A stretch of DNA of 64,000 bases from Cyanophora paradoxa (lineage: Eukaryota > Glaucocystophyceae > Cyanophorales > Cyanophoraceae), in NCBI GenBank assembly GCA_004431415.1, contig QPMI01000062.1:496001-560000 (forward strand). Reading direction: 5' to 3'. Shown one piece after another: positions 46,440-58,000 of the stretch. A program made the translations under genes and the position numbers. A model generated the notes under the pieces. It was given only the letters and a program-made list of their open reading frames with translations, had not been told where the DNA came from and searched no databases. The number at the start of each line of letters is the position of its first letter. Position 1 is the stretch's first letter.

Positions 46440-46594
46440 CTAGGGCCTTGGCGCCGGGGCCGCGGGCTTGGGCCGGCGCCAGGCGGAGAAGCGCTCCACG
46501 GTCCCGAGCACGTCGTCCTTCCGCACCGGCCTGCGGGGCGGGGCAGGTCAGAGCGGGCCGCGGGGCGGGGCGGGGCGGCGCGCTTGGCGAGGAG

Positions 46595-46625
<31 letters not shown>

Positions 46626-49600
46626 AGCGACTCCGCCACCACGTTCGCCGTCAGCGCCTGCCCCGCCCCCGGCTCGGCTCGACCTGAGGGAGCGGCGCCG
46701 GCCGCAGCGCCGGCGGGCGCACGACGATGGCGGAGGGCGGGCCCCCGTCTCCCCCGCCGCCTCCTGCCCCGCCCGTCAGCGCGCCTGGCGCGGGGCGGGG
46801 CAGGCGGGGCGGGGCGGGGCGGGGCGGGCCAGGCGGCGGATCTCGCGGGTGGCCCCGTCCCGTCCAGCACCGGCATCTGCCCCCGGCCGGCGGCGTCACG
46901 GGGGCGGGGGTACAGGCGCGCGGGCCTCGGGCGGGGGTACGCGCCTCCATGTCCATGAAGACGACTCTGTACGGGGCGTCGCCCCGCGCCGCCCTGCGCC
47001 CCCGTGAGCCGAAGCGGCGGGGGCCAAAGCTACAGACGAGGTGTACCGGGCGCGGACGCGATCGAGGGCCTCGGCGCCGTGGGCGGCCTCGTCGCACGCG
47101 AGGCCGCCCTTCTTCAGCAGCGACGCGCACACCTTCCGGCTGCCCGCGAGGTGAGGGCCGGCCGGCGGGCGGGAGGCACTGGACCCGAGGGGCGGGGCGG
47201 GGCGGGGCGGGGCGGGGCACTTGAGGTCCACGTCGTCGACGACCCTGCGCCGGCGCGTCGGCTAAGGCGGCGGCGGCGGCGGGGAGCGGGGGGCCGGCGC
47301 ACAGGATCCCCGGCTGCTCGGCCGGCCGCTCCGCCGCCTCCGGGGCCCCCGGCGGGGCCCGCAGGTCGGAGGCCGCCGCCCCCGCGCGCCCCTCCGGGGC
47401 CGGCGCCTTGCGATCAGGAGGGGCCGGCGGGGGCGGCTCCGGCTCGGGCGCAGCCGCCGGCAGCTCGGGCTCCGGCTTCGGCTCCGCCGTGCCGGGAGTG
47501 GAGGGCACGGCGGCCTCCCGCGGGGCCCGGGCGGGGGCGGCGGGCTCGAGGGGGCCGCCGCGGGCGGCCGGGCGTCCGGCCGCACCTCGATCACCGCCGC
47601 CTCCGCCTCCGCCCCCGGGGCGCCCTCGTGCACGGTCCCGAGGCCGCCGCCCGCCCCGTCCGCCGCCGATGGCGTCTCGGCCTCGGCCCCCACCTTCGCC
47701 TCGGTCTCGACTTCTTCCTTCACCTCGAGCTCCGCCTCGGCAGGAGCGGTGGCGGGGGCGGCGGCGAGGGCCTCGAGGGCGCGCTGGAGCGTCTTCACGA
47801 ACTTGTGGTACCGCACCTGCCGCGCGGGAGAGCCGCCGCTCAGCTTGCCGCGGCCGGCGCCGCGCGGGGCGGAGCAGCGCGCACGGGCTTCACGAGGGGC
47901 AGCTTGGAGACGAGGGCGGGGCCGGCCTCGCCCTCTGGCGGCGGCGAGGCGCGCTCCGGCACAGCCTCGCTCGCGCACGCGCAGACCGAGGGCTGCCGCG
48001 AAGACGAGCGCTGCCGGTGCGCGCGCGCGGAGCGCGGGATGGGCGGCTCCAGGCACACCAGCGAGGCGGCGGCCGAGGCGGCGGCGGCGGCCGCGGGGCG
48101 GCACGGGACCGACTCGTCGAGCACGAGGAGGGCGCGGGGCGGGCGCGGGGCCGCCGGGTCGGGCGGCGGCTCGTCGGGCGGCGGGCGCCGGAGGCGGGGC
48201 GGGGCCAGCCGGCGGAGCGCGCGTACTCGAGGACGATGGCGGCGACCTCGGGGTCTGGGTGGACGACCCAGAGCAGGGGGTACTCGGCGAGGCCGGCGGG
48301 AGGGCGAGGCGGGGCGGGTAGAGCGGCGGCGGCTCGTGCAGGTGCCGCCGCGGGGCAGCGTGGCGAGCGACGGCGCGTCCTCCAGCCGCGCCGCCGCCGG
48401 CCCCGGCGCCACCTCCTCGTCCTCCGCCTCAGCCTCGTCCCCGCCGAATCCGCCGGGCTGGGCGGGCGGCCCGCCGCATTCGCCGACCAGCGGGAGCGGC
48501 ACCTGCGGGCCCGGGCGTCAGGGCGCGGGCTGGCGTGCGGGGCGGGCGGGCCGGCGGGCAGGCCTCGACGGTGAAGGTGGAGCCGACGCCGGGGGCCGAC
48601 TCGACGGAGACGGTGCCGCCCATCAGCTCCGCCAGGCGCTTCACGATCGGCAGGCCCATCCCCGTGCCCCCGTACAGCCGCGTCACGCTCTGGTCCGCCT
48701 GCGCCACCGCGTCAGGGGCCGGGGCCGAGGGAAGGGCGTGAGGGTACGCGAGCGCGCCTGGGCGTAGTCCTGGAAGATGCGGTCGATGCCGGCCGGGTCG
48801 ATCCCCAGCCCCGTGTCCTTCACCTGCCAGCGCGCCTCGGGCGAGACGGGGGGCGGGAAGGCAGACAAAAGGGGGCACGTCGATGTGGAGGCGCGTATGG
48901 ACGCGGACGAGAGCGGTGGCGGGCCCCGCGGGGAGCACCTCGCAGGCCACGATCACGTGGCCCTTGCGCGTGAACTGCGCCGCCTGAGGGGTCCAGGCGC
49001 CGGCGGGAGGGGTACAGCGGGAGGCGCGCCTTGATCCCGTTGTACGCGAGGTTCATGATGATCTGGCGGGGGGTCGGTGGGGTGGGGCGGGGCGGGACGG
49101 ACGAGGCAAAACCGGCACCTGCCTGCGGCCGGAGTCAGGCGGGGCGTGAGACAGGGGCGGGGAGGGAACGGCTTACTTGAGGCGGCAGGGGTCGCCGACG
49201 AGGCGCGGGCAGCGCTCGCATTCCCTCGGGGGCGGGATGAACGACGCCAGCTCGATGCCCTGCGCGGGCGGACGCGCGGTGAGGCGGGGGCGGAGCGCCG
49301 GGCGGCTTTGAGGGACGGGCGGGGGGACCTTGGAGAAGGCGGTGGGGGCCACGACCTGCCGGCGCCGGCGTGCACGTGAGGGAGGCGGCGGGAGGTGGGC
49401 GGCGAGCGGCGGGCGTCGGGCGGCGGGCGGCGGGAGGTGGAGGCGGGTTTTGGGGGTACACCGCGCCTCGATGAGCTCCTCGACGACAGGGCGGAGGTCG
49501 AAAGGAACGGCTTCGAGCTCGACCTTGCCTGCCTCGATCTTGTGCAGGTCCAGCAGGTCTGGCGGGCACGCGCGGTGAGGAGGGGAGGGAAGGGAGGAGG

Positions 49601-52600
49601 GGGGCAGAGGCGCGCCGTTGACGATGACGAGCATCTGGGCGGGGCGGGGCGGAGCGGGCGGTCGGAGACCGGCGGGCGGGCGGGGGCGGCCCTGCCCGGA
49701 CGGACCTGCTCAGAGCAGGTGTGGATGGCGTGGCTGAGCTCGCGCTGCTCCTCGTCCAGCGCCGTCTCCCCCAGCAGCTCCCCCAGCCCCAGCACCCCGT
49801 TCTGCCCGCAGCCGCGAGCTCAGACGGGGCGGGACGCGTCGCTTCGATTCAAGGGAGGAGGAAGGGGCACCAGGGGCGTGCGCAGCTCGTGGATGGTGTA
49901 CGCCTGCGCACGAGGGCCCCGGAGCGTCGGCGGGACGAGGGGCGGGGCGGGCGGCGAGGAAGCGGCGATACTAAAGATGCTTCAGCAGCTGAAGGCGCAC
50001 GAGGAACCTGCTCTTGGTCTCGTTGATCGCCTCCGCCTCGATGCGCCGCCGCTTCTCCGTGATGTCCTGGCAGACGAAGTGAGGCGCGGGAGGGAGGGGC
50101 AGGCCGGAGAGGCCGCTGGGGCGCCGGGCGCCTGCCCGATGGCGACGGCGCCGATGACGGCGCCGCGGGCGTCGCGGCGCGGCGTGGCGGAGAGGAGCAG
50201 GCGGAGGTCGTCGCTGGTCGGGGGCACGCGGAGGCAGAGCTCGGCGGGGGCCGCCCCCGCCGCCTCCTCGCCCCCCCGCAGCGCGCGCGAGAAGAGCGCC
50301 TCGGCGGCCGCCCGGTCCTCGGGGGCCACCAGCTCGAGGAGCCCTCGCCCGAGCATCCGCCCTGCGGCCCGCCCCGCATCGGACCAGGGAGGGAGCGCAA
50401 GCGGGAGGGGAGGAGCGCTCGCCCTCGGGGATGCCGGTGAGGCGGGCGGCGGCCCAGTTCCAGCCGGCCACGCGCAACTCCAGGTCCACGATGAAGATCG
50501 GCGCCCCCGCTGTGCCGCCGCCGCCTCAGAGGCGGCGGGGCAGGGGCGGGGGCGGGCGCGCCGGTCTCGAGGATGCGCTTCATGTCCTCGCTGGCGACGC
50601 GCGCCCGCCGCTCGCTCTCCACCAGCGCCCGCTCCATCGTCTGCGCCCCCGCCGCGTCGGACCGGGCGGCCACGAAAGGGGCCGGGCCAGGCTGGGGCCG
50701 CGCGCCTTGCGCTGGGAGATGTCCCGCACGACCAGCACGAGCTGCGCGGCCGGACGGGCTCAGAGCCGGCGGGTGGGGCGGCGCGGCGCAGGGGGCGGAG
50801 CGCGCCAGCGAGCTCGCTTCGCCGTCGTACTGCATGCGCCCGACGGAGATCTCGACGGGGAAGCGCCGAGCCGCGTCGGCCGGGGCCGAGACGGCCGGCG
50901 GCGCGCGCAGCGCCTCCGCCTCGAGCACGGAGAGGCCCCCGCGGCCGGCCGCCGCCAAGAACGACGACATGGCCGTCGTGTACTGCGGGCGCGGTGGGCG
51001 AGCCGGTGACGAGCGCGGGGCGGGGCGGGGCACCTCGGGGGCGAAGTACTCGAGGACGGAGGCGGGGGCGCCGGCGCCGGGCCCCTCCCGCTCGCCGGCG
51101 CCGGGCGCGGGGTTGATCTCGCTTGGCCCAGTGCGGAACATCGCGCGCGCGCTCTCGTTCATGTGCGCCACCGACCCGTCGGGCCGCACGACGAGCAGTG
51201 CGTCCGAGATGCCGCCCATGATCTGAGCAGGGGCCGGCGTGAGCTCGAGGGGCCGGCGGGGCGGGCGGGGCGGGGCGGGCCCGGATGGCGTGCTTCATCT
51301 TGGCGAAGGCCTCGCCCACCTGCGAGGCCGGCCGCCAGCCGCCGTGAGCGCCGCGTCTCGGGCCGCGAGGGGCGCCGGGCGGACGTCACCTGGTCCAGCT
51401 CTCGGATCGAGGACGTCGGCCGCGCGCTGCTCTCTACCTCCGCTTTCGGCGGCGGCGCCGAGGGCGCAGGTGCAGGTGAAATAGCGATCGGCAGGGCGGG
51501 CAGCGAGGGGCGCCGGACGGAGGGCGGCAGGTCGGCGGAGGTGGCGAGCAGGACGGTGGGGGCGTCGGCGCCGGCGGGCTCGGGCGCCCGGGGGTATGTG
51601 GCCGGGGAGGAGGGGGGGGCTTCGGAAAGCGGCCGACCGTGGCGAGCAAGGCCCGACCCGCGGCGGCTGAGCTGCGGTCCCGCGGGGGCGGCGCCTGCGC
51701 CGCGGCTGGGGGTCATGGCCATGGGTGCTCCGCCCCCACCCGAGGGGCCGGGGCGCGATCTGCGGCAAGCCGGTGAGCGACGGCCGCGGCGGCATTCGGA
51801 GGCGCGCGGGAGGGGCGGGTCGCACGGCTTAGGGGGCGGCCGCGGGCCGTGGGAGTCCGAGAGGTCGAAGAAGGAGATGTGGTCGAGCTCGTCCCGGAAC
51901 CGCTGCATGGCCCGCCACACCTGCCGCCGGCCCCGCACCGGAGTAAATGAGCCGCTCCAGCCCCGCGGGGCGCGAGGCACGGAGCGCGGGGCCGGGGCCG
52001 GGGCTGTCGCGGGCACCTCGAATATGACGAAGGCGCTGAGGAGGAGGGCCAACGCGCAGGAGACGCCCGACACGATCGCGTTCGCCACCGTCAGCCGCCG
52101 CACGTTCCCCGTGATGTCTGCCCCGCCCCCGTCAAGCTGGAGATCTCAGCGCCGAAGAGCGAGAAGCCCAAGGGGGCGCGCCGCTCTCGGGGGCGGCGAC
52201 GGCGACGAGGAGGCTCAAGGCGAGGGTGTCGTTGAAGGTGCCCAGGACCTTGAGCCAGCGGCCCACGAAGTCGTCCTTCCCCACCTTGAAGCTCAGCGCC
52301 TGCGCGCCGGGCGGAAAGGAATTAGAACTAGATCGAGCGGGGCTGGGCCAGGCGCACGTGCTCCTCGTCGATCTCGTCGTAGGCGGCGGGGTCGAGGCTG
52401 GCGTTGCCGTGGAGCGCGTGCACGTCCCCGGGCAGCGCGAGGAGGAGCGCGCGGAGCTCAGGGTCCGCCAGCTCCGGCGTCGGCACGAACTCGTTGCTCG
52501 TCCCCTGCTCCAGCACCAGCGGACCCCGCCGCATCAGGATCTCCGGGTTCTGCCGAGAGTGTCGGCTGAACGCGCGGGCGCGCGAGTTCCGCGGGCCGGC

Positions 52601-54208
52601 CCGTCGCGCACACGCCAGCCGATGGCGCGGCGGGCCCCCGTGTTGTCGTCGGCCACGATCGCCGTGAAGCCTGCGAAGGAGGGCGCTAACGAGGCCGGAG
52701 GGGCCCCGGAGCAGGGCGCCGGCGGACCGTTCTCGGCGACCCGCACGGAGGAGAGGTATTCGGAGATGCCGAAGGACTGGAACCCGATCGTAACCTGCGC
52801 CAGCCCGCCCGCCGCCCGCGGTCGCCATCAGGATAGTCTGCCTTCGATCGGGGCGCGGCGCTCGGGCGCGCCACGGCCTTGAGGCCCTCGCTGCCGTTCG
52901 TGACGGCGGGCCGCGGGCGGTCTGGGGGCGAAACCGCGCTCCGGGTGACCGAGGGGGAGGGCCTGCCGCCGTGACTGTAGATCGGCGTGGCGTAGATGAA
53001 GCCGCTGCGGCCAAAGACGAAGGGGATGGCGGGGGTCCAGATGGGCGCCCCGCTGGCGACGGCGCTCTTGTAGAAGGGGCGCGTCCTGAAGTCGTACGAG
53101 TCGTTGCGCACGACGTCGAAGGCGGAAAGCTCGCCCGTCGCCCGGTCCACGTACGACGTGAAACGGTCCACGACCTGCACCCGCCGCCACAGAGCGTCGG
53201 GGAACAAGGTCGCGAGGGCGGCACTGGTGGCGGCTGTAGAGCTGGGCGCGCGTGCCTGGGAGCCGGCGGCGGCGGACGCCGTGGCGTTGATGCGGTACTC
53301 GATGACGCTGTGCGCAACAAAGCGTCATGATCAGCGCCAGCTGCAGGGGCCGGCCGTCGGGCCGGCCGCACCTGGTCGGGAGGAGGGCTTCTGGGTGTTT
53401 CCTCACGAACTCCGGCGCCTCGCGCTTCACCAGCATAGACTCGCGATTCGGGAGCCCCACGCTGTAGTATTCGAAAGTTTCGTAGCCAGGGACAAGTAGT
53501 TCGGATATGTAGATCGCCGCTATCTCGGGAAAGTTTGCTGACGTGATGGTCTCCTCGTCGCCGACTGTGGCGCGAACGGAATTGCTTGCCCTTCGCACCG
53601 GCCGCGGGGTCGTCAGTGAGGGCCGGGCGCGGACCGCGGTGGCGCGGGGCTCAATCGCTGCGCTCACCGCGCGGCAGCGCGTTCCGTTCTGTTGATTAAC
53701 GACCCGACATGCTCCTGCAGACGGTACCCGATCTGGTCGAGAAAGTAGGAGGACAGGCGCTCGGCGCTTCGTTCGGCGTAGTGGTTCGAGACGACCGTAA
53801 TGATCTGCGCGGAAACGATCGGACATCATGCCGGGGTGATGGAACAAGCCAGGATGATGGGACACGGACAAAAGCGCGCAAGATCCCGTGCGCGCGGGAC
53901 TCCGGACGCGGAAAGAAGTGCCTAGGAACACAATATAGAGGCATTGCACAGCTGCGGGCGAGCGAGCGCGCGAGCGCCCAAGCTGCAGGCGCCCAGAGCA
54001 CGCGCACCACAGTCGAAGAGATAAGCAAGAAGAGGAGAGCTGCGCACACAAAGGAAGCTTCAGGCACAAGCACGGCGGTACGCGTACGACCTAGCGCGTA
54101 CACGGACGCGTAAAGCGAAGGGGACATTGACGCACCGGGGAAGATGACGGAGACCAAGCCAACGCGTACTTTCGTGCCCCGCAGACGCTGCAGGAAGGCT
54201 CGCATCAT
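46440..54208 (-). CDS. Hybrid histidine kinase, copy 1 (dCache-PAS-PAS-HisKA-HATPase-REC)
   Basis: A membrane sensor kinase. The N-terminus (MMRAFLQ, 54208) carries a hydrophobic segment '[11 protein letters not shown]' joined to '[11 protein letters not shown]', then an extracellular dCache sensor (about 53830-52330) with '[20 protein letters not shown]' and '[13 protein letters not shown]'. A second membrane segment '[20 protein letters not shown]' lies near 52070. PAS domain 1 ('[18 protein letters not shown]', about 51220) and PAS domain 2 ('[20 protein letters not shown]', about 50490) follow, each ending in a 'DISQRKA' or 'DITEKRR' linker. The H-box is 'IHELRTPL' (about 49890). Next come '[16 protein letters not shown]', N-box '[11 protein letters not shown]' joined to 'FTRKGHV', '[10 protein letters not shown]' and '[20 protein letters not shown]'. 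A degenerate receiver-like part (about 48290-47830) and a Glu/Ala linker precede a true receiver: 'VVDDVDLNRKV', phospho-Asp in 'FMDMEMPVLDG', '[20 protein letters not shown]', ending near 46440. Many introns, several GC-AG. Confidence 0.85.
46877..46944 (-). other. GC-AG intron inside the receiver domain
   Basis: Its removal joins 'VVFMDME' to '[16 protein letters not shown]', the invariant receiver core. The intron starts GCGCGTACC after GAG, has GTGACG near the 3' end and ends CAG. Equivalent introns lie at 55481-55548 (copy 2, same length) and 63722-63788 (copy 3, one base shorter). Confidence 0.85.
48975..49029 (-). other. GC-AG intron at the kinase N-box
   Basis: Removing these 55 nt joins 'MNLAYNGIK' to 'FTRKGHVIV', restoring the canonical N-x-IKFT-x-KG motif of the HATPase domain. 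The donor is AAG|GCGCGCC. The copy-2 counterpart is 57583-57637. Confidence 0.85.
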
Positions 54209-55047
54209 TCCGAATGCACTCCCGGGCTGCAATGCGTTCCGAAATATTCGTATCCCGGAGTTCGATTGACGTACCCGTACCCCCAGAATTTGATCCAAGC
54301 GCTAGCCAAGCGATGCAAATGTGAGCTCGATGCAATGCATAGCGCTAACAAATGGCACGAAAGCAAAGCATGCGCAAAGCTCGCGCATGCCTGTAAATTG
54401 AATGAGACAGTACAGTGCCGTGGAGGGACGGGCGCGTACGCGTGGCTTGCTGTGTCAGAAGAGCCTAGTTTACGGTGCGGCTAGGCGTGGCCATGCGTGC
54501 TGTGCAGTTCTAGCAGGCTGGCGGCGAGAGCGAGCAGAGCTGGTACTTCCAGGAGCAAGCACAAGTGCCGGGTACAAGTGTGTCACCCGAGGTGTGTGCC
54601 CGGGAGGGGTACATGAAAAGTATTGGGGGTCCAATCGGCGCACTCAATACGAGCGCTGCGGAGACTAGGCCAAGCACTACGAGTAACGCGACTCGGGGTG
54701 CCGGCTCCTGACGGCATAAATTTTTTTTTGGTGAATTACCGGCCACAGTCTCTAGACACCAGCACTGCGGGGGCTGCCCAGGGGGCATAAAGACAAAAAA
54801 GCAAAATAACTAAGACAAGAGCACGAAGAAAGATAAGACAAAGAGCCAAAATCGACAATAAAAAAGGAAAGACACAGAGCTCGAAACAGATCGATAGCGA
54901 GAAGAGACGATAAATCGAGCAGATCTAGGGACAGAGGAGAACTGACACGACGGCATAAAGCCGTGAGGCAATATGTGTCTTAATTAATATATATATTGCT
55001 TAAGTTGATATCTGGCCTGCGCGCGCATGCAGATAGGCGCCCCGGCA
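54209..55047. other. Spacer between kinase copies 1 and 2
   Basis: Upstream region of copy 1 and 3' region of copy 2. It contains a purine-rich, AT-rich stretch (about 54785-54935) dominated by A/G with repeated GACAAA/AAGACA words, ending in a TTAATTAATATATATATT-like string near 54980-55000. No gene is recognised. Confidence 0.5.
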
Positions 55048-58000
55048 CTACGGCGGCCGCGGGGCCCCTGCGCCGGGCTTGGGCCGGCGCCAGGCGGAGA
55101 AGCGCTCGACGGTGCCGAGCACGTCGTCCTTCCGCACCGGCCTGCAGGGCGGGGCGGGTCAGGTCAGAGCGGGCCGCGGGGCGGGGCGGGGCGGCGCGCT
55201 TGGCGAGGAGGGCATCCATGCCGGCGTCGAGGCAGCGCTGCAGCGACTCCGCCACCACGTTCGCCGTCAGCGCCTGACCCGCCCCCGCCTCGACCCGAGT
55301 GAGCGGCGCGGCACGCGGCGGGCGCGGGCGCACGACGATGGCGGAGGGCGGGCCCCCCGTCTCCCCCGCCGCCTCCTGCCCCGCCCGTCAGCGCGCCTGG
55401 TGCGGGGCGGGGCGGGGCGGGGCGGGGCGGGCCAGGCGGCGGATCTCGCGGGTGGCCCCCGTCCCGTCCAGCACCGGCATCTGCCCCCGGCCGGCGGCGT
55501 CACGGGGGCGGGGGTACAGGCGCGCGGGCCTCGGGCGGGGGTACGCGCCTCCATGTCCATGAAGACGACTCTGTACGGGGCGTCGCCCCGCGCCGCCCTG
55601 CGCCCCCGTGAGCCGAAGCGGCGGGGGCCAAAGCTACAGACGAGGTGTACCGGGCGCGGACGCGATCGAGGGCCTCGGCGCCGTGGGCGGCCTCGTCGCA
55701 CGCGAGGCCGCCCTTCTTCAGCAGCGACGCGCACACCTTCCGGCTGCCCGCGAGGTGAGGGCCGGCCGGCGGGCGGGAGGCACTGGACCCGAGGGGCGGG
55801 GCGGGGCGGGGCGGGGCGGGGCACTTGAGGTCCACGTCGTCGACGACCCTGCGCCGGCGCGTCGGCTAAGGCGGCGGCGGCGGCGGGGAGCGGGGGGCCG
55901 GCGCACAGGATCCCCGGCTGCTCGGCCGGCCGCTCCGCCGCCTCCGGGGCCCCGGCGGGGCCCGCAGGTCGGAGGCCGCCGCCCCGCGCGCCCCTCCGGG
56001 CCGGCGCCTTGCGATCGGGAGGGGCCGGCGGGGCGGCGCCGGCTCGGGCGCCGCCGCGGGCAGCTCGGGCCGGGCGGCGGCTCCGGCGCGCGCTCCCCTC
56101 CGGGTACGGCGGCCTCCCGCGGGCCCGGGCGGGGGCGGCGGGCTCGAGGGGGCCGCCGCGGGCGGCCGGGCGTCCGGCCGCACCTCGATCACCGCCGCCT
56201 CCGCCTCCGCCCCCGGGGCGCCCTCTTGCACGGTCCCAAGCCCGTCCTCCGCCCCGGCCGCTGCCGGAGGCGCCTCGGCCTCCGCCCCCACCTTTGCCTC
56301 GGCTTCCGGCCCGGCCTTCGCCTCCGCCTCGGCCTCGGCGTCGGCGTCGGCGGCGGGGGCGACGGATTCGGCGGCAGCGAGGGCCTCGAGGGCGCGCTGG
56401 AGCGTCTTCACGAACTTGTGGTACCGCACCTGCGCACCGCCCGACAGTCAGCTTGGACCGGCCGGCAGCGGGGCGGAGCAGCGCGCACGGGCTTCACGAG
56501 GGGCAGCTCGGAGACGAGGGCGGGGCCGGCCTCGCCCCGGGGCGGCGCCAGGGTGCACTCCGGCGGGGCCTCGCTCGCGCACGCGCGGACCGAGGGCCGC
56601 CGCGAGGTCGAGCGCCGGCGGTGCGCGCGCGCGGAGCGCGGGATGGGCGGCTCCAGGCACACCAGCGAGGCGGCGGCCGAGGCGGCGGCGGCGGCGACGG
56701 GGCGGCACGGGACCGACTCGTCGAGCACGAGGAGGGCGCGGGGCGGGCGCGGGGCCGCCGGGTCGGGCGGCGGCTCGTCGGGGCGGCGGGCGCCGGAGGC
56801 GGGGCGGGGCCAGCCGGCGGAGCGCGCGTACTCGAGGACGATGGCGGCGACCTCGGAGTCCGGATGGACGACCCAGAGCGGGGGGTACTCGGCGAGGCCG
56901 GCGGGGAGGGCGAGGCGGGGCGGGTAGAGCGGCGGCTGCTCGTTCGTGTGGCGGCGCGGGGGCAGCGTGGCGAGCGACGGCGCGTCCTCCAGCCGCGCCG
57001 CCGCCGGCCCCGGCGCCACCTCCTCGTCCTCGGCCTCAGCCTCGTTTCCGCCGGGGCCGCCGGGCTGGCTGGGCGGCCCGCCGCATTCGTCGACCAGCGG
57101 GAGCGGCACCTGCGGGCCCGGGCGTCAGGGCGCGGGCTGGCGTGCGGGGCGGGGCGGGCCGGCGGGCGGGCCTCGACGGTGAAGGTGGAGCCGACGCCGG
57201 GGGCCGACTCGACGGAGACGGTGCCGCCCATCAACTCCGCCATGCGCTTCACGATCGGCAGGCCCATCCCCGTGCCCCCGTACAGCCGCGTCACGCTCTG
57301 GTCCGCCTGCGCCACCGCGTCAGGGGCCGGGGCCGAGGGAAGGGCGTGAGGGTACGCGGAGCGCGCCTGGGCGTAGTCCTGGAAGATGCGGTCGATGCCG
57401 GCGGGGTCGATCCCGAGCCCCGTGTCCTTCACCTGCCAGCGCGCCTCGGGCGAGGCGGGGGAATGGTAGGCGGGCGGGTGGGGCACGTCGATGTGGAGGC
57501 GCGTGTGGACGCGGACGACTGCGGCAGCGGGCCCCGCGGGGAGCACCTCGCAGGCCACGATCACGTGGCCCTTGCGCGTGAACTGCGCCGGCTAAGGGGC
57601 GCGGGCGGCGGTGGGAGGGGTACAACGGGAGGCGCGCCTTGATCCCGTTGTACGCGAGGTTCATGATGATCTGGCGGGGGGTCGGCGGGGCGAGGCGGGG
57701 CGGGACGGACGAGGCAAAACCGGCACCTGCCTGCGGCCGGAGTCAGGCGGGGCGTGAGACAGGGGGCGCGGAGGGGGCGGGCTCACTTGAGGCGGCAGGG
57801 GTCGCCGACGAGGCGCGGGCAGCGCTCGCCCGCGCTCGGAGGCGGGATAAACGACGCCATCTCGATGCCCTGCAGGGGCGGATCCGGACGAGCGGTGAGG
57901 CGGGGGCGAAGCGGCGGGCGGCTTTGAGGGACGGGCGGGGGGACCTTGGAGAAGGCGGTCGGGGCGACGACCTGCCGGCGCCGGCGTGCACGTGAAGAAG

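Noticed and set aside
47004-48767. 587-codon plus-strand frame opposite kinase copy 1
   Set aside because: Antisense shadow; the equivalent frame recurs opposite copy 2 only because the kinase is duplicated.
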